Shown here: positions 44,062 through 51,978 of the stretch, piece by piece
How the letters are laid out: each line of letters begins with the position of its first letter
Numbering within the stretch: position 1 is the stretch's first letter
Assembly: GCA_902514275.1 (NCBI GenBank)
Contig: CABXQD010000001.1
Span: 1 to 64,000 of the forward strand
Direction: 5' to 3'
From: an uncultured marine group I thaumarchaeote
GTDB taxonomy: Archaea > Thermoproteota > Nitrososphaeria > Nitrososphaerales > Nitrosopumilaceae
DNA length: 64,000 nucleotides
Notes under the pieces: generated by a model
What the model was told of the DNA's origin: nothing
Database searches by the model: none
The model's input: the letters and a program-made list of their open reading frames with translations, nothing else
Made by a program: the position numbers and the translations under genes

Positions 44062-45210
44062 TTGACAAATATTCCACATGTTGTAATTTTAGGAGGAGGT
44101 TTTGGCGGTCTTGCTGCAGCTAATGAAATTCGAAATTCATTAAATTCATCAAAAGTAAAAATTACAATTATAGATAAAAAAGACTGGTTCATGGTTGGAT
44201 ATGCAAAATTATGGATCATGAATGGAACCAGAACTTTTGAAAATTCAATTGGTTCATTAAATGAATTACCAAAAAAACAAATTAATTTTATCAAAGATGA
44301 AATTATTGAAATCAACCCAAAAAATAATTTTGTGAAAACAAAATCTGAGAATATTTCGTTTGATTTTCTTATAATTTCAATGGGTGCAGTATTGGCACCT
44401 GAAAAAATACCAGGTTTAGCAGAAAATGGATTTAATTTGTATGATCATAACCAACTTGATCAAATCAATAAAAAATTAAATAAAATTGAATCTGGAAAAA
44501 TTGCTATTGTCATTATGGGCATGCCCTACAAATGTCCCCCAGCACCATTTGAAGCTAGTTTACTAGTAGATTCTATGCTTAGAAAAAGAGGAATACGAGA
44601 CTCTGTAGAAATTGATTTTTACAGTCCTGCACCAATTACATTACCTGCAGCAGGTCCAGAAGTAAGTAAACAAATTCTTAATTTAGTGAATTCAGAAAAA
44701 ATCACTTTTCATAATTCTCAAAAAATTAAACATGTAGAATCTAAAAAATTAATTTTTGAAAATGAAGAATTTACTTTTGATATTCTTTTAGCAATTCCAC
44801 CACATATTGCACCCAAAGTAATCTATGATTCTAATTTAGCAATAAAACCTGGATTTATTCCAATTGATAGAGATTGTAAAACACCATTTGAAAATATTTT
44901 TGCAGTTGGTGATGTAACAAGTTTAACAGTTAATGATACTATGGCAGTACCTAAGGCAGGAATTTTTGCTGAAGGTGAAGGAATTACAGTTGCAAAAAAT
45001 ATTATTTCAAAACTTGAATCAAAAAAAACATCTACCGTATTTGATGGTAAAGGTGGATGTTTTCTAGAATCTGGAAGAGATACTGCTTCAATTATTGAAG
45101 TTGATATGTTTACAAACTCAAAACCTTCAACTAAATTAACAGAATCAACTAAAGATAATCTTTCTAAAAAATTAGATTTTGAAAAAGAAAGACTATCAAA
45201 ATGGTTATGA
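44062..45210 (+). CDS. FAD-dependent pyridine nucleotide-disulfide family oxidoreductase (SQR-like)
   Basis: A 382-residue flavoprotein. The N-terminal FAD site is VILGGGFGGLAAANEIR near residues 7-23, and NIFAVGDVTSL near 280 is the second FAD motif. The central part MGMPYKCPPAPFEASLLVDS and the overall architecture match sulfide:quinone reductase or flavocytochrome c-like proteins, but the redox cysteine pair is not complete (one Cys in KCPP), so sulfide as substrate is uncertain. The start is TTG, directly after the SDR stop codon. Confidence 0.82.
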   Translation: MTNIPHVVILGGGFGGLAAANEIRNSLNSSKVKITIIDKKDWFMVGYAKLWIMNGTRTFENSIGSLNELPKKQINFIKDEIIEINPKNNFVKTKSENISFDFLIISMGAVLAPEKIPGLAENGFNLYDHNQLDQINKKLNKIESGKIAIVIMGMPYKCPPAPFEASLLVDSMLRKRGIRDSVEIDFYSPAPITLPAAGPEVSKQILNLVNSEKITFHNSQKIKHVESKKLIFENEEFTFDILLAIPPHIAPKVIYDSNLAIKPGFIPIDRDCKTPFENIFAVGDVTSLTVNDTMAVPKAGIFAEGEGITVAKNIISKLESKKTSTVFDGKGGCFLESGRDTASIIEVDMFTNSKPSTKLTESTKDNLSKKLDFEKERLSKWL

Positions 45211-45420
45211 TTAATCTTTTTGATCTTTTTCTCTAGTTAGATGTTCTAAAATGGCTTTTACTTCAACACCCAAATCTTGATTACCTTTTGACAAGTTTAA
45301 TTTTTCAGCAATACTATTTTTAAAATCTTGATCTTCTATCTCTATACTCCTTTTTTGAACACAATCTGTATGATCTTCACCAGTGGCTGAAATTTTATTA
45401 CAAATACTACAAATTTTCAC
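45211..45420 (-). CDS. Small protein with N-terminal metal-binding-like motif
   Basis: A 69-residue protein with Cys4, Cys7, His17 and Cys20 (CSICNKISATGEDHTDC), a possible zinc knuckle. A charged helical remainder (VEVKAILEHLTREKDQKD) follows. It ends directly against the stop of the flavoprotein gene on the opposite strand. No family is recognised. Confidence 0.6.
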   Translation of the reverse strand: MKICSICNKISATGEDHTDCVQKRSIEIEDQDFKNSIAEKLNLSKGNQDLGVEVKAILEHLTREKDQKD

Positions 45421-45476
45421 AATTTTTATTTTTCAATAGGACGATTTAATAATTTCATTTTGTGCCTGTGAGACTA

Positions 45477-45550
45477 GGGATCGTAGTCTAGCTTGGTATG
45501 ATACTAGCCTGGGGGGCTAGTGGTCGCAGGTTCAAATCCTGCTGATCCCA
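45477..45550 (+). tRNA. tRNA-Pro, anticodon GGG
   Basis: The 74-nt sequence folds into a cloverleaf. The acceptor stem pairs GGGATCG with TGATCCC, giving one G-T pair. The anticodon stem CTAGC/GCTAG holds the 7-nt loop CTGGGGG, so bases 34-36 are GGG (proline, CCC codon). The T arm is GCAGG, TTCAAAT, CCTGC with a normal loop. The D stem has one mismatch. The discriminator base is A, with no encoded CCA; the CCA-adding enzyme gene lies about 0.7 kb downstream on the other strand. The tRNA ends directly next to the stop codon of the convergent kinase gene. Confidence 0.95.
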
Positions 45551-46312
45551 TTATAATTTCAAAATTTTGAGTAATTCTTCAAAATTATCTCGTGTTTTTT
45601 CTTGTTTATATGATTTTAAGGCATCAATAATTTTTTCTTTAGATGAATTTTTGTAAATTTTTTGAGTATGTTTTGCAATACCTGATCCAATAAAAAATGC
45701 CTGAGTAATTGACGTTACATTTGAGGGTCTTCTTTTTGTACTGGAGCTCTCAAAATCAATTAAAGTTACTTTATCTTTACCAACAATAACATGCTTTGAA
45801 ATGTTACTTAATTCACCATGATCAAATCCAATTTGATCTAATCTATAACAATCTTCTAAAACATTTCTTATTGTAGATTTTAATTGTTTCACACTACCTG
45901 GACCTTTTAACATTTCAATCCAATTACTAAATTTTTTACCTTCAATGTATTCCATAACCAAGAAATTTTTACTAACATCAATCATTTTGGGACCAACATT
46001 AACTGAATTTACTAATTTTAATAAAACTGATTCATTTTTCATATTTTTTCTTTGAGAATCTGTCCTTCTAATTTTTAATGCAACTTCTTTGTTTCCTCTT
46101 TTTACAAGTACAACAACTCCAACGTAACCTTTTCCTAATATTTCTAAATTCCCAATTGTGGTTGGACCTGTCAAACAAATTGATTTTATTTTTAATTTTT
46201 CTAATTCATTAATTCTTGATTTTATTTGACGATTAGTTGCATTTGGATATCCTAAAATTTTTGAATATGGTTCTTCTGTAAATTTTTTAATTGAAATGAA
46301 GGAGTGTGCCAT
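45551..46312 (-). CDS. Atypical Ser/Thr protein kinase (RIO/Bud32-like)
   Basis: A 253-residue kinase-like protein. A basic N-terminal segment leads into a P-loop-like GKGYVGVVVLVKRG, the ATP-site lysine in EVALKIRR, and a hinge at LVMEYIEGKKF. The catalytic loop reads DHGELSNIS and the metal motif LIDFESSS, so Glu replaces the usual catalytic Asp and the DFG glycine is missing. Such variants occur in a predicted archaeal kinase family, so activity is possible but unproven. It overlaps the CCA-adding enzyme gene by 26 bp and is translated downstream of it. Confidence 0.8.
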   Translation of the reverse strand: MAHSFISIKKFTEEPYSKILGYPNATNRQIKSRINELEKLKIKSICLTGPTTIGNLEILGKGYVGVVVLVKRGNKEVALKIRRTDSQRKNMKNESVLLKLVNSVNVGPKMIDVSKNFLVMEYIEGKKFSNWIEMLKGPGSVKQLKSTIRNVLEDCYRLDQIGFDHGELSNISKHVIVGKDKVTLIDFESSSTKRRPSNVTSITQAFFIGSGIAKHTQKIYKNSSKEKIIDALKSYKQEKTRDNFEELLKILKL

Positions 46313-47636
46313 CTACTGAAATCACTTCAGATATCTCCTCTTTAATTGATTTACTTAGAGTTTTGTTTCCTAAAATCACCTTAAAACCTCGTTTAAAATC
46401 ACTTTGAAGACCTTTTGGTATGCCTACTTTGAGATTTTTTCTCAAAAATTCTTTCATAAATTTTTCTGCATTGACATGTTTTCTTTTTTCTAATGAGCTT
46501 ATTTTTGTATTATTTTCAATCCATACTAATTCACCATCTTTGAGATTTTTAGAAATAAAACTATGCGAACTGTCATTTCTAAAAAATTCTGGTCCCCTCT
46601 TTTGATATATTTCACTGATGACTGTAGACTCTAAAAAGAATATGAGATATGCCTCTTTTTGTTGATCTGTATATGATTTACTTCTAAGTACAGTAAATCC
46701 CCCTAATTCTAATTGTGTGGACAATGTTGATGTTGCTCTTTTAATTTGTCCCCAAATGATGTCTGGACTTCTAGTTTTGAATTCAAATTTTACAATTAGT
46801 AAATTATTCCAAAATTTTTTTGATATTTTTGATTTTTGATTTTTAAAAATTTTTAAACTTGGTTTATTTTTTAATGCTCTACAACTAAGAATAAATTTTC
46901 CAATGTTTTCATTTGAAATTGCAGCAGCTAAATTTCTATTACTATCAATTGGATCAATTACTACTATTGCTGTATCAAAAGATTTTGATGTTTTTCCAAT
47001 AATTTGTTTTTCCTTAATTTTTGTCATTGATTTTACTAAATTTTCAAAACTTCCAAATTCTAAAATTAAAACTTCTGAAATATATCCACTAAAACCTTGT
47101 TTTGCAATTTCTGCACCATAAATTTTATTTGATTTTAAAAATGTCTTTAGAATTCTTACTTCATTTCTCATTTTTAATGTTAATGATTTTTTCATAAATT
47201 TGGTGTGAAATGGTGATCTATCAGCAGCACTTTTCCATTCACCAATTTTCACATCATAACATGGTACAATGTTGATTTTTGTATCTTTAATTTTAGCCTC
47301 AACATAAGGATGTTGAGAATATCTGACATATGGAGAATATTTTTTTAGTGATTCAAAACCTATTTTTTTTGAAATATTTTCTAATTTTTCTTCAGAAATA
47401 TTTTTTTTAAATTTAATAAAAATATCAATATCAGCATTTTTTGATAACCATGTATCTTTAGCATATGAGCCTCCAAATTCTAATTCTACTACTTCGGAAT
47501 ATTTTTGAATCTCTTTTTCAACTAATTTGTATACCTTATCTGCAATTTCTTTTTTTGATTTTTGAATTATCTTAGATGGAATTGTTGTTTTTGCAATTTT
47601 AGAAATAATTTGTTTCATTATTTTATCACTAATCAT
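46287..47636 (-). CDS. cca: CCA-adding enzyme (archaeal class I tRNA nucleotidyltransferase)
   Basis: A 449-residue enzyme that adds CCA to tRNA 3' ends. The catalytic head motif is LEFGGSYAKDTWLSKNADID near 54-75, with the metal carboxylates in DIDIF. The central part (TKFMKKSLTLKMRNEVRILK, KIYGAEIAKQGFSGYISEVL) and the C-terminal RRM-like region (YKR-type segment with RGPEFFRNDSSHSFI) match the class I family. The nearby tRNA-Pro lacks an encoded CCA, in line with its need. The start is ATG at 47636. Confidence 0.93.
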   Translation of the reverse strand: MISDKIMKQIISKIAKTTIPSKIIQKSKKEIADKVYKLVEKEIQKYSEVVELEFGGSYAKDTWLSKNADIDIFIKFKKNISEEKLENISKKIGFESLKKYSPYVRYSQHPYVEAKIKDTKINIVPCYDVKIGEWKSAADRSPFHTKFMKKSLTLKMRNEVRILKTFLKSNKIYGAEIAKQGFSGYISEVLILEFGSFENLVKSMTKIKEKQIIGKTSKSFDTAIVVIDPIDSNRNLAAAISNENIGKFILSCRALKNKPSLKIFKNQKSKISKKFWNNLLIVKFEFKTRSPDIIWGQIKRATSTLSTQLELGGFTVLRSKSYTDQQKEAYLIFFLESTVISEIYQKRGPEFFRNDSSHSFISKNLKDGELVWIENNTKISSLEKRKHVNAEKFMKEFLRKNLKVGIPKGLQSDFKRGFKVILGNKTLSKSIKEEISEVISVDGTLLHFN

Positions 47637-47719
47637 TTTTTATTTGATTTTATATTAATTTCATTATTTTGACATATTATCTAATAGTTAACTTCATAGA
47701 CGAGTATTTTTTTTGATAT

Positions 47720-48271
47720 ATGTTGAGTAAATTACTTGTATGTTTAACAGGCATGCCTGGTGCTGGCAAATCTACAATTGCTGAGGGTTTGAAATCTAAA
47801 GGTTATGAAATTGTTAATTTAGGAAACGCAGTGAGAAATGAAGCTAAAAAAAGAAATTTAGAAGCAAGTAGAGAAAATCTTGGAAAATTAATGTTAGAAC
47901 TTAGAGAAAAAAATGGACCTGGTGCAATAGCTGAATTAGTTAAATCAGAAATAGAATCTTCTAGTGCAAATGTGTTATTGATTGATGGAGTTAGATCTAA
48001 TGATGAAATACAAGTTCTTAAAAAATTTGGAAATGTAAAATTATTAGCAATTCATGCATCTACAGATACTAGATTTAGTTTCTTACAAAAAAGAGGTAGA
48101 TCTGATGATCCACAAACAAAAGAACATTTTGATGAAAGAGATAATCGTGAAATGGGTGTTGGTATTAGCAATTCTATTGCATTATCAGATTATGCAATCT
48201 CTAATATTGGTTTAACTAAAGATGAATTAATAAAAAAATCATATGAAATAATTCAAAGATGGATTGAATGA
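47720..48271 (+). CDS. UPF0200-type P-loop nucleotide kinase-like protein
   Basis: A 183-residue protein of the archaeal UPF0200 group. Walker A is GMPGAGKST near 11-19. LIDGVRSNDEIQVLKKF near 93 and RFSFLQKRGRSDDPQTKEHF near 113 form the lid region resembling dephospho-CoA or adenylate kinases. The natural substrate is not established for the family. It overlaps the UPF0201 gene by 4 bp (ATGA); this pairing is seen in other archaea and points to a joint function. Confidence 0.85.
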   Translation: MLSKLLVCLTGMPGAGKSTIAEGLKSKGYEIVNLGNAVRNEAKKRNLEASRENLGKLMLELREKNGPGAIAELVKSEIESSSANVLLIDGVRSNDEIQVLKKFGNVKLLAIHASTDTRFSFLQKRGRSDDPQTKEHFDERDNREMGVGISNSIALSDYAISNIGLTKDELIKKSYEIIQRWIE

Positions 48272-48663
48272 ATATTCCAAGTCTTAGCTGCAAAATAGAA
48301 ATGTTTTGTACAATAAATCCCTCTGAATCTATCGAAAAAATTGAACAAGCAATTTCTAATATTTTTCCTTATTCCATTATAAATAATAATACTTTTTCAA
48401 TTAGTGCACAATCAAAAGAATTAAGATCATTTGAAAAAATCTATCAGTTTATTCATAATAATAATTTACAAAAAAATTATTTACGTTCACTAGAAGATAA
48501 TTTACGAGATGATACAACATGGTTTTATCTAAATAAACAAGCAGCATTTGTTGAACAAATTGCAATATGTGAGGAATCAGATGAATCTCCATTAGGACCA
48601 ATCAAGGTTGTTTTGACATCATCTAATATTGATGCAATAATTGATTGGATAGTTTATGATTAG
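48268..48663 (+). CDS. UPF0201/RNA-binding exosome-like protein
   Basis: A 131-residue protein of the UPF0201 family. NPSESIEKIEQAISNIFPYS opens the alpha/beta core, and the ending LNKQAAFVEQIAICEESDES then PLGPIKVVLTSSNID and IIDWIVYD is the family signature. It has been proposed as an RNA-binding partner in archaeal RNA metabolism. Translation is coupled to the UPF0200 gene by an ATGA overlap. Confidence 0.85.
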   Translation: MNIPSLSCKIEMFCTINPSESIEKIEQAISNIFPYSIINNNTFSISAQSKELRSFEKIYQFIHNNNLQKNYLRSLEDNLRDDTTWFYLNKQAAFVEQIAICEESDESPLGPIKVVLTSSNIDAIIDWIVYD

Positions 48664-48746
48664 ATAAAATTAGTTAAGAAAATTCACTCATTTTTGATTA
48701 TTTTTTTTAGTTTGAATTTAAAATCCATTTTTGAAGAATATATGAA

Positions 48747-49217
48747 ATGTTAATTAAATTAGGCATAATTGGGACTGTTTTGGTTTTAGGCGGTATGATG
48801 TTTTCTACCGAAATTATTACATTATTTCCAAATACTTCAGCATTATTATCTGATTCATTAAAAGATGACATTAATGGTCTTAATGAAAAAGTAACAAATT
48901 CTGCTGAAAATCGTTTAGATGCTTCTATTGATAAAACCATTCAAAGTATTAGCGATAGTGTTTATGAAGGAATTACAGAAACTGGAGATAAATTAGTTGA
49001 AAATGTTAATGAAAAAATTTCTGAAGGAATTACAGAAACTGGAGATAAATTAGTTGAAAATGTTAATGAAAAAATTTCTGAAGGAATTACAGAAACTGGA
49101 GATAGTATAAAATCACAAATTGTAGAATCAAGTCAATCATCTAAAGAAACGCTTGTAAATGAAGTATCTGAATTTGATCCATTTAGTTTTATTAAAAATA
49201 TATTTAAAATTAATTAA
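48747..49217 (+). CDS. Membrane-anchored protein with 19-residue tandem repeats
   Basis: A 156-residue protein. The N-terminus is one hydrophobic helix (MLIKLGIIGTVLVLGGMMFS). The rest is amphipathic and apolipoprotein- or phage-tail-like: EGITETGDKLVENVNEKIS occurs twice in full plus a third partial copy, encoded by exact 57-bp DNA repeats. The repeated helix would form a long coiled or amphipathic rod outside or along the membrane. The function is unknown. It converges on RNase Z and overlaps its end by 8 bp. Confidence 0.7.
   Translation: MLIKLGIIGTVLVLGGMMFSTEIITLFPNTSALLSDSLKDDINGLNEKVTNSAENRLDASIDKTIQSISDSVYEGITETGDKLVENVNEKISEGITETGDKLVENVNEKISEGITETGDSIKSQIVESSQSSKETLVNEVSEFDPFSFIKNIFKIN
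48966..49103 (+). repeat. 57-bp direct repeats in a coding region
   Basis: Two identical 57-bp copies start at 48966 and 49023, and a partial third copy at 49080 runs for about 24 bp. The repeats are in frame (19 codons), so length changes by slippage or recombination would keep the protein intact. Confidence 0.9.
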
Positions 49218-50109
49218 TTTCTACTTCTAAAAGATCTTTAGCAGTAATAACTGAATTATGAATTTGTTCTGCTTCTGTTTTATGCCCAATTTCATCTTTA
49301 TATCTTGCAGAAAAATGTGTTAAAATTAAATTTTTTACATTTGCTTTTTTTCCTAGCTCAGCGGCTTGTTTTGCTGTTGAATGACAAGTATCTTGTGCTT
49401 TTTGTTTTTCTTCATCAAGAAATGTAGAATCAAAAACTAAATAATCACATTCATTAAAAAATTTCTCTAATTCTTTTGTTGGCATTGTATCTCCTGAAAT
49501 TCCTATTCTTTTTCCTGGACGTTTTTCACCTAATACTTGTTCTGGTTTGATTATTTTTTCATTATTAATAATATCTGTACCATTTTGTAATTTATTCCAT
49601 AATTCACCTTCTGGTATGCCTAATTCTTTTGCTTTTTCAACATTAAATCTTCCTGGTTTATCTTTTTCTTCAAACAAATATGAAAATGCAGTTATTGAGT
49701 GATTTGCTTTTGCTGCATGAATTAAGAATTTATTATTTTCAAAAATTATTCCTTCATTTACAATTGTAATTAGGATAGAAAATGGTAATCCAAAATTTAA
49801 TATTTTAATATTAGCTGCAAGAAATTCATCAATTCCTTTAGGACCAAAAATTTCTAAAGATTCAGTTCTGTTTTGCATTGACATTGTTTGTAATAATCCT
49901 AGAATTCCTACACAATGATCTCCATGTAGATGTGTTACAAATAATTTCATTTTTTTATTCCATCCTAAACCTGATTTCATATATGAAATCTGTGCAGATT
50001 CGCCTGCATCAAACATGAGAATTTCACCTTCTTTTTCTAAACATATGCAAGACAATCCTCTTTTTTCTGTCGGCTGTGCAGCTGATGTTCCTAAAAATAC
50101 TAGTTTCAT
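49210..50109 (-). CDS. rnz: Ribonuclease Z (tRNA 3' endonuclease)
   Basis: A 299-residue metallo-beta-lactamase-fold nuclease that trims the 3' end of tRNA precursors before CCA addition. The metal motif THLHGDHCVGILGLL near 58-72 has the HxHxDH pattern, and GISGDTMPTKEL, VFDSTFLDEEK and LTHFSARY supply the further metal ligands. The opening MKLVFLGTSAAQPTEKRGLS is typical. It overlaps the methyltransferase gene by 4 bp, in an operon that also includes prs. Confidence 0.95.
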   Translation of the reverse strand: MKLVFLGTSAAQPTEKRGLSCICLEKEGEILMFDAGESAQISYMKSGLGWNKKMKLFVTHLHGDHCVGILGLLQTMSMQNRTESLEIFGPKGIDEFLAANIKILNFGLPFSILITIVNEGIIFENNKFLIHAAKANHSITAFSYLFEEKDKPGRFNVEKAKELGIPEGELWNKLQNGTDIINNEKIIKPEQVLGEKRPGKRIGISGDTMPTKELEKFFNECDYLVFDSTFLDEEKQKAQDTCHSTAKQAAELGKKANVKNLILTHFSARYKDEIGHKTEAEQIHNSVITAKDLLEVEIN

Positions 50110-51053
50110 TTGATTAGAATAGTTCTTGTGAGACTTTTATGCCTATAGATATGATATTTTTTCAATCCTTTTAATTTCATTTTAGGGTCTAATTCTTTTT
50201 TATACATAATGGCAATTTTTTTACCTTTAGGAATAATTGAGATAAATCTTTTTAAAACTTTTTCAGGTTTTTCTGATGTTTTTGAAGATCTACCGTATGG
50301 TAAATCAGTAACAATTCCATTGTAATCATTTGAAATTTCTATTAATTTTTGAAAATCTGATTTTAAAATTTTTGATTTATAATTATTCATCTTAAGATTT
50401 TCTTTACTCATTTCACACATCTTTTCATCAAAATCTATACCAATTGCATTGATGCCCATAGATTCAGATTCTAATAATGTTGTGCCTGTACCACAAAATG
50501 GATCACACAATGTTTCCCCTTTTTTTAATCCAATCAAGTTTATCATAACTCTTGTCAATTTCCAATCTAATTCATGAGGATATTTTTTACTTTTTTTAGG
50601 ACGTTTTTTATCTTCATTTTTTTCTGAAAAACCAAAAAAATTCTCTTTATTTGTAAAAATTAGATATACCGTGATATCTGGATTTTTTAAATTTACTTTT
50701 GCATGTGTAAATTTAGATATCATGTCACCCATGGAACTCTCTAATTCTAGTACATTCAATTGATTTGATGATAGATTTACTACTCTACATACAAAACTTT
50801 TTGTATTTTTTAGGACTTGAAAATTCTCTTCATCTAAAAACAATCCTGACATTTTTCTTAATATTTGACCAGAAGTTTTTACAAATGTAGCACGTTTTGT
50901 AATTTCTTTCCAATTTGTTTTTGATTGAATAATAATTAGATTTGAAATTATTTTTATTTTAGCAAATCTATCATACATTTTTACAATAGAAATTATTTCA
51001 TCAGTTGCAAGTTCTAAATGATCTTTTGATAAAATAAAAAAACTTTCTGGCAT
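50106..51053 (-). CDS. tRNA (guanine-10 N2) methyltransferase, Trm-G10/TRM11-like
   Basis: A 315-residue protein with an N-terminal THUMP-like half (VKTSGQILRKM, LRNTK-type core; about 50-140) and a C-terminal SAM-dependent methylase. Motif I is DPFCGTGTTLLESESMGIN, and the catalytic motif is TDLPYGRSSKTS in place of the usual DPPYG, a known variant of the Trm-G10 group. It probably methylates G10 in tRNA. It overlaps rnz by 4 bp and starts at the last base of the prs stop codon, so the three genes are an operon. Confidence 0.85.
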   Translation of the reverse strand: MPESFFILSKDHLELATDEIISIVKMYDRFAKIKIISNLIIIQSKTNWKEITKRATFVKTSGQILRKMSGLFLDEENFQVLKNTKSFVCRVVNLSSNQLNVLELESSMGDMISKFTHAKVNLKNPDITVYLIFTNKENFFGFSEKNEDKKRPKKSKKYPHELDWKLTRVMINLIGLKKGETLCDPFCGTGTTLLESESMGINAIGIDFDEKMCEMSKENLKMNNYKSKILKSDFQKLIEISNDYNGIVTDLPYGRSSKTSEKPEKVLKRFISIIPKGKKIAIMYKKELDPKMKLKGLKKYHIYRHKSLTRTILIK

Positions 51054-51931
51054 TACATTATTGCCTTTGCAATAGTTTTTGAAATATCTATTTTTGATGT
51101 TTTTCCTAAAATTGTATTTGTACTAATGATATTTGTAACTCCTGCTTTTTTAATTTCTTTCTCAGCATTATTCATTAGAAGTGCATGCGTACATGCAACA
51201 TAGATTTTTTTACATTTTTGTTTTTTAAGAAATTGTGTAGCTTTGATTATGCTACCACCAGTACTTATCATATCATCAACTAAAATTAAATCTCTATTTT
51301 CAACTTGTTTCAAATTTTTTGTTTTAATTTTTACTTTACCTGTTTTTCTGTCTCTAGTTTTTTCTAATGCGATATAATCTGAATTGAATTCCTTTGCAAA
51401 TTCCTTTGCTCTTTCTTTTCCGCCTTGATCCGGTGATACAACTAAGGGATCTTTTAGGCTCAATTTCTTAAAATACCCTGCAAGATCAGGAATTGCAGTT
51501 ACATTTTTTGTTTTAATGCTAAAGTACTTCAATCCAATTAAACTATGAATATCAACAGCAATTATTTTTGATGCTCCTGCACCTTTGAATAATTTACCAA
51601 GTACTTTCATTGTAACAATTTCACCAGGTAAAAACTCTCTATCTTGTCTTGCATATCCCATATATGGAATTACAGCAATTACTTCTGATGAATTTTCTTT
51701 AGCTTTGGTGATTAATGATAATGTTTGAACTAAGTTAGTATCTACAGGTGGTTCAATTGATTGTACAACAATAGACTTCTTTTTTGATATTTTACCAATT
51801 AATGTAATTTTACTTTCACCATCAGGAAATACTCTGATTTCTGATTTTACAAAATTAGCCTTTATTTTCTTAGATAGTTCTTTTGCTAAACTTTCAGAAG
51901 ATTTTCCTGAAATTACTGATAATTCACTCAA
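51053..51931 (-). CDS. prs: Ribose-phosphate pyrophosphokinase
   Basis: A 292-residue PRPP synthetase, of archaeal length, making PRPP from ribose 5-phosphate and ATP. Motifs are VIPYMGYARQDREFLPGE (ATP site), AVDIHSLIGLKYF, VSPDQGGKERAKEFA, and the PRPP loop LVDDMISTGGSIIKA. It is the first gene of the operon with the tRNA methylase and RNase Z. PRPP supplies nucleotide, histidine and tryptophan synthesis. Confidence 0.95.
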   Translation of the reverse strand: MSELSVISGKSSESLAKELSKKIKANFVKSEIRVFPDGESKITLIGKISKKKSIVVQSIEPPVDTNLVQTLSLITKAKENSSEVIAVIPYMGYARQDREFLPGEIVTMKVLGKLFKGAGASKIIAVDIHSLIGLKYFSIKTKNVTAIPDLAGYFKKLSLKDPLVVSPDQGGKERAKEFAKEFNSDYIALEKTRDRKTGKVKIKTKNLKQVENRDLILVDDMISTGGSIIKATQFLKKQKCKKIYVACTHALLMNNAEKEIKKAGVTNIISTNTILGKTSKIDISKTIAKAIM

Positions 51932-51978
51932 TAAGCAAATATGATTTGAAGGGATTCTTAAGTTTTGAGAAATTATTT

